Shown here in pieces: positions 15,235 to 23,190 of a stretch of 35,829 nucleotides of DNA. The notes below the pieces were generated by a model. The model was given only the letters and a program-made list of their open reading frames with translations. It was not told the origin of the DNA and made no database searches. The position numbers and the translations under genes are program-made. The stretch is taken from contig CANDQP010000020.1 in assembly GCA_947388185.1 (NCBI GenBank), forward strand, positions 1 to 35,829. Direction: 5' to 3'. Position 1 is the first letter of the stretch; the number at the start of each line of letters is the position of its first letter. This DNA comes from an uncultured Dorea sp. (GTDB lineage Bacteria > Bacillota > Clostridia > Lachnospirales > Lachnospiraceae).

Positions 15235-16053
15235 TTAATAATTTTCATGTTGTCTTTCGAATATCTGAATATCATAATGCTGTCTTCCTCTTTCTAGCAT
15301 ATCCGGAGTATTGAGTGTCCATACAGCGATCGGCACATGTAATATATGTTTGAGTATCCATACATTTACAATTGGAAGGTCATTCAGGCCGTATGAGATA
15401 AAATCAGGCCTTCCAAGGAAATTTGAGAATAAATGCTTGACCATAAAACGGAGGATCCAGGCTTCCTTATGGTCTTCATGCGTCAGATCGGACGAGAGCT
15501 GGCCTCTCAGAATATGCGGCGCATGGAGCCGGAACCACCGGATACCAATGGTATTAAAGGACTGAATCAGGAAAGGACCCTGATAATGGTCAAGCTGCGC
15601 CAGCGTTTCCCGGCAGATCTGTTCGGAGGAATCAGGGATCTTAAGCTCGATCAGCAGCGGAACCTTGCCGTTTACCAGTGATAATACGTCATGAAAAGAG
15701 GGGATTATCTCCGAGGTGCCGCTAAGACGGCAGGTCTTTAATTCCTCGAAGGTCATATCTTCTATTGTATCCGGCTGCCCGCAGATACGTTCCAGTGTAT
15801 CGTCGTGGAAGACTGCAAGCTGTCCGTCCCTGGTCAGGTGCAGATCGATCTCTATGCCGTAGCCTTTCTCTACGGCGGCGCGGAATGCAGCCATTGAATT
15901 CTCCGGTATGCCCCGTTCGATACAATGATAGCCCCGGTGGGCGAACATGGTCTGCCGGTAGGCGAGCATCTCCTTTCTCCTGGAGAACCGGGGGAGGATT
16001 GCGAATACATATAATATAACGATGGTTATGAACAAGTTAAGTATAAGGATCAT
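15235..16053 (-). CDS. Membrane-anchored glycerophosphodiester phosphodiesterase
   Basis: 272-residue enzyme that splits glycerophosphodiesters into glycerol-3-phosphate and an alcohol. One N-terminal helix (MILILNLFITIVILYVFAIL) would anchor it with the catalytic domain outside. GDPD motifs: FAHRGYHC (37-44, His39 and Arg40), ENSMAAF (51-57), EIDLHLTRDGQLAVFHD (68-84, Glu68, Asp70 and His83), LLIELKIP, and a late VAVWTLN-like strand (IAVWTLNTPDML). The reading is open up to 16362, but that part overlaps the lipid-kinase gene; AAAGAGGT stands about eight bases before the ATG at 16053. It follows the lipid kinase after 49 bases in the same direction, consistent with shared phospholipid or lipoteichoic-acid turnover. 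Confidence 0.9.
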   Translation of the reverse strand: MILILNLFITIVILYVFAILPRFSRRKEMLAYRQTMFAHRGYHCIERGIPENSMAAFRAAVEKGYGIEIDLHLTRDGQLAVFHDDTLERICGQPDTIEDMTFEELKTCRLSGTSEIIPSFHDVLSLVNGKVPLLIELKIPDSSEQICRETLAQLDHYQGPFLIQSFNTIGIRWFRLHAPHILRGQLSSDLTHEDHKEAWILRFMVKHLFSNFLGRPDFISYGLNDLPIVNVWILKHILHVPIAVWTLNTPDMLERGRQHYDIQIFERQHENY

Positions 16054-16102
16054 CTTGATGTACCTCTTTCTTTTGGAGGATAAGGGAGGCCGCGGCGGAC
16101 GT

Positions 16103-17035
16103 CTACGGCATGGCGATGACGCGTAATTTCTCCTGTTCCAGGGACAGGGTGAGCTGTGCCTGCTTATAGATGGGTTCCCCGTCTGTGTGGACAGGGAGGG
16201 GAACAGCGCTTTTGAATTCCGCCTTTCTGCAGGTGTAGGTATAGACGCCTTTAAAACGTGTGTGCCATCCCTTGTAGGCAGTTGGCAGCAGGGTAAGGAT
16301 CTTGAGCTTAGACAGGTTGGAGATAACGATGATGTCCAGGAGTCCGTCGCAGCAGTCTGCATCCGGACAGAACTTGAATCCGCCCCCTTCGTATTTGAAA
16401 TTCATGGCAGTCGCGAAATATGCCCGGTCAAAGCTTATCCTTCGGCTGTCATCCAGGGTCACAGTGATCTGGCAGGGAGTAAGCGTAAGGATCTGGCGGA
16501 GCGCGATCCCCACATAGGTAAGCTTCCCAAGGCGGAGCTTGTTGAGCAGAACTTTCACGTGCGAGACCATAGCCTCATGGCAGATACCGGCGTCGAAGCC
16601 CATCCCCGTGCTAACGGCAAAACGCCGTTTCTTAACGCCGTTCTTATTGTTATATGTAAGAATGCCAATATTGACAGACAGGTAACGGGACGGCCGGAGG
16701 ATGTTGTCAAGAGCCGTCAGCGGATCAGTGGGCATGCGGAGGCTGCGTGCGAAATCATTGCTTGACCCTGTGGGAATGTAACCGAGCGTGACCTTAGACA
16801 GGTCTGCGATGCCGTTGACTACTTCGTTGACTGTTCCGTCCCCGCCAAGTACGATAATGGTATGTGCCTGACCGTCGGAAGTGATCTCGCGGACGAGTTT
16901 AACAGCATGGCGCTGATATTTCGTGAAAAATACGCGGTATCGGATATTGCGTTCGTCTAAAACGGGTTCGACGGTGTTCCATATCCGCGATCCCATCCCG
17001 GAACGGGAGTTGGGATTGACAATAAAAATGTACAT
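16103..17035 (-). CDS. Diacylglycerol kinase family lipid kinase (DagK/YegS type)
   Basis: 310-residue soluble lipid kinase that phosphorylates diacylglycerol or a related lipid at the membrane, feeding phosphatidate back to lipid synthesis. The N-terminus MYIFIVNPNSRSG is the family start. GGDGTVNEVVNG (64-75) is the nucleotide-binding signature and IPTGSSNDFARSL (87-99) the second conserved loop. The C-terminal half holds FEGGG-like KYEGGGFKFCPDADCCDGLL and HTDGEPI. Length is normal (about 290-310). The ATG at 17035 has GAGGAGG upstream. It leads the glycerophosphodiesterase gene. A TATAAT-like box lies upstream near 17075, but no good -35 was found. Confidence 0.92.
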   Translation of the reverse strand: MYIFIVNPNSRSGMGSRIWNTVEPVLDERNIRYRVFFTKYQRHAVKLVREITSDGQAHTIIVLGGDGTVNEVVNGIADLSKVTLGYIPTGSSNDFARSLRMPTDPLTALDNILRPSRYLSVNIGILTYNNKNGVKKRRFAVSTGMGFDAGICHEAMVSHVKVLLNKLRLGKLTYVGIALRQILTLTPCQITVTLDDSRRISFDRAYFATAMNFKYEGGGFKFCPDADCCDGLLDIIVISNLSKLKILTLLPTAYKGWHTRFKGVYTYTCRKAEFKSAVPLPVHTDGEPIYKQAQLTLSLEQEKLRVIAMP

Positions 17036-17336
17036 AGAGCCTCCTCATAGATAATATCTATAAATTGAAAAGTTATATTATAATTAGTGATTGGATTTAT
17101 TCGCAGGTCAGAGTTATAATACAGTTACAAGATATTATTGTTAAATGGTTCACTACCATATTCCCTTCTAGAAATCCTTTGAGTCCGCTTGCTCGAAGGA
17201 TTTTCCATTTCCGCGAGCAACGAGCCAAGCGGGCATGCTTGCATGCACATTTGGCGACTGCCGCGAGGGTCAGATACCCCGCTGCTCTGCAGCGCTGCAA
17301 ATTTGATGCCCCGTTGCTTGCAGCGGGGTCTTTGAC
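17036..17336. repeat. Structured intergenic element, possible repeat family member
   Basis: 301 bases without a credible gene, lying before the lipid kinase and after the TetR gene. From about 17160 to 17330 the sequence is packed with inverted repeats: ACCCCGCTGC (17276-17285) with GCAGCGGGGT (17320-17329); an inner CCCCGTTGC/GCAGCGGGG hairpin; GCATGC palindromes; CGAGCAAGCGG versus CCGCTTGGCTCG; and AAATCCTT with AAGGATTT, stem extended by GAG/CTC. Base composition differs from the A+T-rich leader at 17040-17160. Short open readings across it look like non-coding translation. The pattern suggests a mobile or folded intergenic element; copy number cannot be judged here. Confidence 0.5.
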
Positions 17337-17939
17337 TTAAAAGCACCCATCCAAATAGATCTCCAAAGAACGCCGCATATTCCCTTCAAAGTCTGCCTCG
17401 CCGTTCTTAAGGCACCATTCAAAGACATTACCGATCACGATCATGCGGATATCCGTTGTGATGTCCTCAAGGTCAGCAGACAAGGATACGATACCGGCAT
17501 CAATTGCTTTCCTGAGATAATCAGCTACAGTAACGATGGGATAGGGACGTTCTGTACGGGTCAGCGGATTCAGCGACTGGTTCTTGGGGGTATAATAGTT
17601 TGCCATGAATTCAACCCCAAGCTTCTGGCAATAATGTACATAATTCAGGTATACATAGATGATGGCCTGTTTCGCTTCCTCGGAATTCTTCGGCATATCC
17701 AGAAGATCGGGATTGATGCTGGGCTGCTCTTCTATGTAGTAAGAGAGAAGGTCGTCCTTGGTCTTAAAATGATGATAAAAGCTCCCGTTAGAGACGCCGG
17801 CCTCTTCGCAGATATTCTTGATGGAGAGCTGCTCGTAGCCCTTTTTCTGCAGGATGTTCTTGGCGGCGCGGAAGATCTTCCCTTTTGTCTCCTGGGATTT
17901 TAATTGCTGCTTGGATAATTCCTGTGTTTCCTGATTCAT
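17337..17939 (-). CDS. TetR-family transcriptional regulator
   Basis: 200-residue repressor. Residues about 15-62 are the TetR DNA-binding domain: TKGKIFRAAKNILQKKGYEQ, LSIKNICEEAGVSNGSFYHH and FKTKDDLLSYY. The C-terminal ligand-binding half (QAIIYVYLNYVHYCQKLGVE onward) is family-like but does not reveal a ligand. I start at ATG 17939, with AAGGAG upstream; the reading extends to 18044 but crosses the predicted promoter. A palindrome TTTTGTCCAAAA (17962-17973) lies between promoter and gene and is a likely operator for self-repression. It is divergent from tex. Target genes besides itself are unknown. Confidence 0.88.
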   Translation of the reverse strand: MNQETQELSKQQLKSQETKGKIFRAAKNILQKKGYEQLSIKNICEEAGVSNGSFYHHFKTKDDLLSYYIEEQPSINPDLLDMPKNSEEAKQAIIYVYLNYVHYCQKLGVEFMANYYTPKNQSLNPLTRTERPYPIVTVADYLRKAIDAGIVSLSADLEDITTDIRMIVIGNVFEWCLKNGEADFEGNMRRSLEIYLDGCF

Positions 17940-17961
17940 TATGATAAAACTCCTTGAGTGA

Positions 17962-17973
17962 TTTTGTCCAAAA
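17962..17973. promoter_or_regulatory. Candidate TetR operator
   Basis: Near-perfect 12-bp palindrome TTTTGTCCAAAA (arms TTTTG/CAAAA) directly downstream of the -10 box of the TetR promoter, where a bound repressor would block initiation. Confidence 0.45.
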
Positions 17974-17975
17974 CG

Positions 17976-18004
17976 ATTATAGCATAGCGGACTGTGATTT
18001 TCAA
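17976..18004 (-). promoter_or_regulatory. Promoter of the TetR gene
   Basis: Minus strand TTGAAA (17999-18004), exactly 17 bp, TATAAT (17976-17981). Confidence 0.7.
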
Positions 18005-18036
18005 TAAACAGAGTGAACTCGGTATTAAGTATTCCA

Positions 18037-18065
18037 TTGCACAATCCATGGAATTCCGATATAAT
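18037..18065 (+). promoter_or_regulatory. Promoter of tex
   Basis: TTGCAC (18037-18042), exactly 17 bp, TATAAT (18060-18065). An inverted repeat ATTCCAT-N10-ATGGAAT (18031-18054) overlaps the -35 box and spacer and may bind a regulator. Confidence 0.65.
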
Positions 18066-18102
18066 AAGAGCCGGAATGTTTTAGCATAGAAAGGAATATT
18101 TT

Positions 18103-20259
18103 ATGGACATTAATCAGAAGATCACGGAAGAACTTGGTGTGAAGAAGTGGCAGGTGGATGCAGCGGTCAAGCTGATCGACGAGGGCAATACCATACCGTT
18201 TATCGCCCGATATAGAAAAGAAGCAACGGGAACCCTGGATGACGAGCAGCTTCGCAAGCTGCATGAGAGGCTGATATATCTGCGCAATCTGGAAGATAAG
18301 AAGGAGCAGGTACTGACCAGTATAGAGGAACAGGGGAAGCTTACGGAGGAGCTTAAGAAGCAGATCCTTGCGGCGGAGACGCTGGTTGTGGTAGAAGACC
18401 TGTACCGTCCATACCGGCCGAAGAGGAGGACCAGGGCGACCATTGCGAAGGAGAAGGGGTTAGAGCCGTTGGCAGCGGTCATCACGCTGCAGAAGACGAA
18501 GCAGCCGGTAGAAGAGCTGGCGGCAGAATATCTGAATCCGGAGAAAGAGGTCAATACCGTAGAAGAGGCGATCGCAGGGGCGAAGGATATCATCGCAGAG
18601 AGCATATCCGACGAAGCGGATTACCGTATCTGGATCAGGAAGATCACGGCGCAGAAAGGGCGCGTCATCTCGGCCGCGAAGGATGAGAAGGCAGAATCCG
18701 TATACGAGATGTATTATGATTTTGAAGAACCGGTGAACCGTCTTGCGGGACACAGGGTTCTGGCGCTCAACCGAGGGGAGAAGGAGAAGTTCCTGACGGT
18801 CAAGATCGAGGCGCCGGAAGAAGATATCATCCGTTATCTGGAGAAGAAGACGCTCCATGGCGATAACCCGTATACGACACCGATATTGAAGGCTGTGGCG
18901 GAAGACAGCTACAAGCGTCTGATCGCGCCGGCAATCGAGAGGGAGATCCGCAATGACCTGACGGAGAAGGCGGAGGACGGAGCCATCGAGGTATTCAAGA
19001 AGAACCTGGAGCAGCTTCTGATGCAGCCTCCGATCGTGGGACAGACGGTCCTTGGATGGGACCCGGCGTTCCGTACAGGATGTAAGCTGGCGGTTGTCGA
19101 TCCCACTGGCAAGGTGATCGGAACGACGGTCATCTACCCGACGGCGCCGACTACGCCGCAGAAGATTAAGGCTTCGAAGGACGTGCTTAAGAAGATTATC
19201 GCGAAGTATAATATCACGCTGATTTCCGTGGGGAATGGTACGGCATCCCGGGAGTCGGAGATGTTTATCGTAGAACTGCTTAAGGAGATTCCCCAGAAGG
19301 TGCAGTATGTGATCGTCAATGAAGCGGGCGCTTCCGTGTATTCGGCGAGCAAGCTGGCATCAGAGGAATTCCCGAAGTTTGATGTAGGACAGCGAAGTGC
19401 GACCTCTATCGCCAGGCGTCTCCAGGATCCGTTGGCAGAGCTTGTTAAGATCGACCCGAAGTCCATCGGAGTAGGACAGTATCAGCATGATATGAATCAG
19501 AAGAAATTAAGCGGGGCATTGTCAGGAGTCGTTGAGGACTGCGTGAACCGGGTCGGTGTGGACCTCAATACTGCGTCGGCGCCGCTGCTTTCCTATATAT
19601 CCGGTATCTCAGGGGCGATCGCGAAGAATATCGTGGCATACCGTGAAGAGAACGGTAGATTCGTGAGCCGCAAGCAGCTTCTCAAAGTCGCCAAGCTTGG
19701 CCCCAAGGCCTTCGAGCAGTGCGCCGGATTCATGCGGATCCAGGGCGGGGATAATCCGTTAGACGGGACGAGCGTGCATCCGGAGACCTATGAGGCGGCA
19801 GAGAAGCTTCTTAAGAAGCAGGGCTTCTCCGTGGAAGATCTAAGCGGCGGGAAACTTGTGGGATTGTCTCTTACGGTCAAGGATTATAAGAAGCTGGCAG
19901 AAGAGCTGGGAATCGGTGAGATTACTTTGAGGGATATCGTCAAAGAGCTGGAGAAGCCGGCAAGAGATCCGCGTGATGAGATGCCCAAGCCAATCCTGCG
20001 CACGGATGTGTTGGAGATGAAGGACCTGACAGAAGGCATGATCCTCAAAGGCACGGTGAGAAATGTGATTGACTTCGGGGTATTCGTGGATATCGGAGTT
20101 CATCAGGACGGACTGGTACATATCTCGGAGATCACAGACAAGAAATTCATCAAGCATCCGCTGGAGGTCGTGAGCGTAGGGGATATCGTCGATGTCAAAG
20201 TATTGAGCGTGGATATGAAGAAGAAGCGTATTGCGCTGACTATGAAAGGAATCTCATAG
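18103..20259 (+). CDS. tex: Tex-family transcription accessory / RNA-binding protein
   Basis: 718-residue Tex protein, an RNA- and nucleic-acid-binding factor linked to transcription. Order of domains: N-terminal helical Tex_N region (MDINQKITEELGVKKWQVDA, RYRKEATGTLDDEQLRKLHE, YRPYRPKRRTRATIAKEKGL), YqgF/RNase H-like domain from about 317 (LGWDPAFRTGCKLAVVDPTG), helix-hairpin-helix pair from about 488 (NTASAPLLSYISGISGAIAK), and a C-terminal S1 domain (644-718; EGMILKGTVRNVIDFGVFVD). Length is normal for Tex. AGAAAGGAA precedes the ATG at 18103. The YitT-family gene begins four bases after the stop codon, so the two are probably co-transcribed. Confidence 0.96.
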   Translation: MDINQKITEELGVKKWQVDAAVKLIDEGNTIPFIARYRKEATGTLDDEQLRKLHERLIYLRNLEDKKEQVLTSIEEQGKLTEELKKQILAAETLVVVEDLYRPYRPKRRTRATIAKEKGLEPLAAVITLQKTKQPVEELAAEYLNPEKEVNTVEEAIAGAKDIIAESISDEADYRIWIRKITAQKGRVISAAKDEKAESVYEMYYDFEEPVNRLAGHRVLALNRGEKEKFLTVKIEAPEEDIIRYLEKKTLHGDNPYTTPILKAVAEDSYKRLIAPAIEREIRNDLTEKAEDGAIEVFKKNLEQLLMQPPIVGQTVLGWDPAFRTGCKLAVVDPTGKVIGTTVIYPTAPTTPQKIKASKDVLKKIIAKYNITLISVGNGTASRESEMFIVELLKEIPQKVQYVIVNEAGASVYSASKLASEEFPKFDVGQRSATSIARRLQDPLAELVKIDPKSIGVGQYQHDMNQKKLSGALSGVVEDCVNRVGVDLNTASAPLLSYISGISGAIAKNIVAYREENGRFVSRKQLLKVAKLGPKAFEQCAGFMRIQGGDNPLDGTSVHPETYEAAEKLLKKQGFSVEDLSGGKLVGLSLTVKDYKKLAEELGIGEITLRDIVKELEKPARDPRDEMPKPILRTDVLEMKDLTEGMILKGTVRNVIDFGVFVDIGVHQDGLVHISEITDKKFIKHPLEVVSVGDIVDVKVLSVDMKKKRIALTMKGIS

Positions 20260-20262
20260 AGA

Positions 20263-21123
20263 ATGAAGAAAAACTGGAAGAAAAGCATGAAAACGGTGAT
20301 CGGAGTCCTGCTTGGAAATATGGTCCTGGCATTTACCGTTGCGGCGTTCCTTGTGCCGCAAGGTATTATCACGGGCGGCGCGACGGGGATTGGGCTTACG
20401 ATCGGGCACTATGTCTCATGGGATCTGTCCGCCATTATATTTGTGGTTAATGTTGTGCTGTTTGTGCTGGGGACGATCGTATTGGGGAAGAAATTCGCAC
20501 TGACCACATTGATCAGTACATTCGTGTATCCCGTCCTTCTGTCGATCATGCGGAGTATCCCCGGAATTACGGAGCTTACGGACAATATCATGCTTGCGGC
20601 ATTGTACGGCGGCGCTCTTCTGGGGCTTGGGATCGGTCTGGTGGTACGGGTAGGCGCGTCTACCGGCGGAACAGATATCCTGGCTTTGGTGCTCCATAAG
20701 TGGTTCCATATATCCCTGGCTGTGTTCGTATATATCGTAGATTTTACCGTACTGCTGTGTCAGGCTCTTTTCTCGAATTCAGAGCAGATCCTGTACGGTA
20801 TCCTGGTGCTGATCGTGTCTACGATTGCGCTGAACCGGGTGATGCTGATGGGACAGGCACAGATCCAGCTGTTTATCATTACCGAGAAATACGAAGAAGT
20901 GAAGGAGAAGCTATTAAAGGAGATGGACGCGGGGGTTACCCTGGTCCATATCGAGACCGGGTACGGCGCGCAGCAGCAGAAAGGCGTGCTGTGCGTGATA
21001 CCGAACCGGAAGCTGTATTCTATTAATCAGGTGGTTCAGATGATCGATCCCCAGGCATTTATCACGATCACGCAGATCAATGAGGTGCGGGGGAGAGGAT
21101 TTACGATAGAGAGAGGGCAGTAG
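20263..21123 (+). CDS. YitT-family membrane protein (DUF161 + DUF2179)
   Basis: 286-residue membrane protein. Residues 1-195 hold five or six helices with the YitT hallmark PQGIITGGATGIGLTIGHYV and VRVGASTGGTDILALVLHKW. Residues about 205-283 are the soluble DUF2179 domain (IITEKYEEVKEKLLKEMDAG, GVLCVIPNRKLYSINQVVQM, FITITQINEVRGRGF). The family is widespread in Bacillota; its function, perhaps transport, is not settled. The ATG at 20263 uses AAAGGA inside the end of tex; a second ATG at 20287 with GGAAG upstream is an alternative. A strong bidirectional terminator follows. Confidence 0.88.
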   Translation: MKKNWKKSMKTVIGVLLGNMVLAFTVAAFLVPQGIITGGATGIGLTIGHYVSWDLSAIIFVVNVVLFVLGTIVLGKKFALTTLISTFVYPVLLSIMRSIPGITELTDNIMLAALYGGALLGLGIGLVVRVGASTGGTDILALVLHKWFHISLAVFVYIVDFTVLLCQALFSNSEQILYGILVLIVSTIALNRVMLMGQAQIQLFIITEKYEEVKEKLLKEMDAGVTLVHIETGYGAQQQKGVLCVIPNRKLYSINQVVQMIDPQAFITITQINEVRGRGFTIERGQ

Positions 21124-21135
21124 CGTATAAAGCAA

Positions 21136-21180
21136 AATAATAGACTCATGAGCAGGTGACTTATGAGTCTATTATTATTT
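21136..21180. terminator. Bidirectional terminator between YitT gene and dpaL
   Basis: Perfect 14-bp stem: AATAATAGACTCAT (21136-21149) with ATGAGTCTATTATT (21163-21176). T-rich sequence follows on both strands (ATTTTA on plus, TTTTGCTTT on minus). It serves two convergent genes. Confidence 0.8.
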
Positions 21181-21200
21181 TACGAGGTCTTTGGCTCAGA

Positions 21201-22409
21201 TTATAGAGAATCCTTCCCGTCCCACACAATAGATTTATAGCGGCCCGGATCGGTATCCCCTTCCGTGGAGAATAACAGTACCTTGGAATTCTCATCCAGC
21301 TTCAGCTGATCACGCAGCTCCTTATACTCATCATTCATCATCAGGTTATAGAGCAGTCCCATGGTCACTGCGCCGGACTCACCGGCAGTCACCGGAGTAT
21401 CTCCCTTCATCGGAGCGGCCAGAAGACGCATTCCCTTTGCTGTTACCCAGTCAGGGCAGGAGACGAAGGTATCTACGTGATTGCGCAGGATATCCCAGGA
21501 AATGGTACTTGGTTCTCCGCATGCCAGGCCATTCATCAGTGTCAGCATATCACCGTCCACAATATGCGGTTTACCGTCGCATGCAACCGCGCTCTTATAG
21601 AGACATGCGGCAACGTCAGCTTCTACGATAACGACCGTAGGCTCGTTACCGGCATATCGGTTTGCAAAATATCCCTGTACGGCTCCGGCGAGAGATCCCA
21701 CGCCTGCCTGGATGAAGATATGTGTCGGGCGGTCGCAGCCGTATTCGCCTAACTGTTCATCTGCCTCATAAGCCATGGTCCCGTATCCCTGCATGATCCA
21801 GGTCGGAATCTCCTCATAGCCTTCCCAGGCAGTATCCTGAATGATCACTCCGTTTGGAGTCTCATCTGCCTCGGCGGCAGCCTTGCGGACACAGTCGTCA
21901 TAGTTCAGATTCTCGATGGTTGCCTTGGCATTTTCATTCAATATATGGTTCAGGCGGGTCTGTGTGGTTCCAATGGGCATGTAGATGACACATTTCTGGT
22001 TTAATTTGTTCGCAGCCCACGCAACCCCGCGGCCGTGATTGCCGTCGGTGGCGGTGAAGAAGGTTGCCTGTCCGAATTCTTCTCTGAGCTTATCGGAGGT
22101 CAGAACGGAGTAAGGGACTTCGCTGACATCGCGGCCTAATTTCTGTGCGATATATTTGGCGATCGCGTAAGAACCTCCTAATACCTTGAATGCATTCAAG
22201 TCGAAGCGGTAAGATTCGTCCTTGATGAATATGTTCCCAAGTCCCAGATGTTTAGCCATTTGATCCAGCTTCACAAGAGGAGTCTTGGTGTACTGCGGGA
22301 AGCTCTCGTGAAAAGCGCGAACCTTTTTAGATTCTTCGGGGGACAGATATTTGAGGTTCTGATCCTCTGTTTTCGGAAGTGAGTTTTTGATCCATTTGAT
22401 TTGATTCAT
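21201..22409 (-). CDS. dpaL: Diaminopropionate ammonia-lyase (YgeX/DpaL)
   Basis: 402-residue PLP enzyme of fold type II that converts 2,3-diaminopropionate to pyruvate and two ammonia; in gut-bacterial urate degradation YgeX-type enzymes act on intermediates of the pathway. Key parts: FDLNAFKVLGGSYA with the PLP lysine Lys75; TATDGNHGRGVAW with Asp122 (equivalent to the E. coli catalytic Asp120); QDTAWEGYEEIPTWIMQGY with Asp192; the phosphate-binding AGVGSLAGA loop (236-244); and STEGDTDP near the end. Length matches E. coli YgeX (398). GAAAGGAG precedes the ATG at 22409. Its transcript is predicted to start at about 22520 and to begin with RNA element copy A, which ends in a U-tract before the gene, so premature termination is likely to control it. 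Confidence 0.96.
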   Translation of the reverse strand: MNQIKWIKNSLPKTEDQNLKYLSPEESKKVRAFHESFPQYTKTPLVKLDQMAKHLGLGNIFIKDESYRFDLNAFKVLGGSYAIAKYIAQKLGRDVSEVPYSVLTSDKLREEFGQATFFTATDGNHGRGVAWAANKLNQKCVIYMPIGTTQTRLNHILNENAKATIENLNYDDCVRKAAAEADETPNGVIIQDTAWEGYEEIPTWIMQGYGTMAYEADEQLGEYGCDRPTHIFIQAGVGSLAGAVQGYFANRYAGNEPTVVIVEADVAACLYKSAVACDGKPHIVDGDMLTLMNGLACGEPSTISWDILRNHVDTFVSCPDWVTAKGMRLLAAPMKGDTPVTAGESGAVTMGLLYNLMMNDEYKELRDQLKLDENSKVLLFSTEGDTDPGRYKSIVWDGKDSL

Positions 22410-22465
22410 GTTGTTCTCCTTTCTTTTGTATCCTGCCGGGATAGAATATATGCGATATTCAGTGT

Positions 22466-22520
22466 AAAAAATAAGAGCTTATCGGCCTTTTCAAAAAAGG
22501 TCGACAAACTCTCTCTCATT
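22466..22520 (-). ncRNA. Structured leader RNA, copy A (dpaL leader) - candidate riboregulator
   Basis: First of three related hairpins in the purine cluster. Read on the minus strand: outer helix GAGAG (22513-22509) with CUCUU (22477-22473), 5' internal loop UUUG (22508-22505), 3' internal loop UAAG (22481-22478), inner helix UCGACCUUUU with AAAAGGCCGA and loop UUG, then U-rich UAUUUUUU ending at 22466. One A-C mismatch lies in the inner helix, as in copy B. The predicted transcript start (about 22520) coincides with the beginning of the element, so it is the very first thing transcribed. It ends 56 bases before the dpaL start. Confidence 0.7.
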
Positions 22521-22526
22521 GATATT

Positions 22527-22555
22527 AATGTACACAAGAATTCCTTTTTTGTCAA
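22527..22555 (-). promoter_or_regulatory. Promoter of dpaL
   Basis: Minus strand perfect TTGACA (22550-22555), exactly 17 bp, TACATT (22527-22532). Start near 22520. Confidence 0.65.
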
Positions 22556-22573
22556 CACAAATATTTTTTATTA

Positions 22574-22602
22574 TTGGCAAAGCAAACGTAATATATTATA
22601 AT
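22574..22602 (+). promoter_or_regulatory. Promoter of the V4R-GGDEF genes
   Basis: TTGGCA (22574-22579), exactly 17 bp, TATAAT (22597-22602), back-to-back with the dpaL promoter. Confidence 0.65.
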
Positions 22603-22641
22603 ATGATTGGTAGACTATATTTACTAAGAAAGGGAAGCATG

Positions 22642-23178
22642 ATGGAAGACAACATTTTTTTGAAGAACAGAAAGGAACTTTCTCTTGCAGATTACATGAA
22701 GGCGCAGGAAAACGGCAGAGAGAATTTGGGGACGGAGCTTCCGGTTGCGGTGTACAGGCTCTTGGAGTATTCTCTCCGCGAAGAACTGAGTGCGAGGTTT
22801 GGAAAAGAAGAGCAGATAGATATATTTCGGAGTGCCGGGTTCCGTGCCGGAACGTATTTTGCAGAAAAGTATCTGGATTCATCTCTGGAGCTGTCAGAAT
22901 TTACGTCACAGCTTCAGAAGCGTCTGGAAGAATTTAAGATGGGGGTCCTCCGGATTGAGAAGTTTGATGAAGAGACGGGTAAGATGGTACTTACGGTATC
23001 CGAGGATGCCGATTGTTCCGGACTGCCTCTTCTTGGGGAAACAGTATGCAACTATGACGAGGGCTTTTTGGCAGGAATTCTTACTTCGTATACAGGTAGA
23101 GTTTATAATGCGACGGAGGTGAATTGTTGGGCGACCGGAGACAGGGTATGCCGGTTCCGGGCGGATATAGAGGAATAA
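22642..23178 (+). CDS. V4R-domain sensor protein
   Basis: 178-residue soluble protein with a V4R (4-vinyl-reductase-like) domain, a fold that binds small molecules and often metal in sensors such as XylR-type activators. Residues about 30-175 carry the domain; the cysteine pattern is plain: DADCSGLP, GETVCNYDEGFLAGIL and NCWATGDRVCRF. The N-terminus (MEDNIFLKNRKELSLADYMK) is specific to this protein. Two ATGs lie together (22639, 22642); the second is better spaced from AAAGGG. The open reading up to 22519 would cross the promoter. The GGDEF gene starts 12 bases after the stop. A ligand from the purine pathway is an attractive but unproven idea. Confidence 0.82.
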   Translation: MEDNIFLKNRKELSLADYMKAQENGRENLGTELPVAVYRLLEYSLREELSARFGKEEQIDIFRSAGFRAGTYFAEKYLDSSLELSEFTSQLQKRLEEFKMGVLRIEKFDEETGKMVLTVSEDADCSGLPLLGETVCNYDEGFLAGILTSYTGRVYNATEVNCWATGDRVCRFRADIEE

Positions 23179-23190
23179 GGAGGATGTGGA

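Noticed and set aside
16054..16362. N-terminal extension of the glycerophosphodiesterase reading
   Set aside because: It overlaps the end of the lipid kinase gene and its translation is low-quality; a ribosome site and a membrane anchor define the start at 16053.
17065..17346. Several 67-91-residue readings on both strands across the structured intergenic block
   Set aside because: They follow the inverted repeats, have odd composition and no proper ribosome sites; such readings often appear in annotations as spurious proteins.
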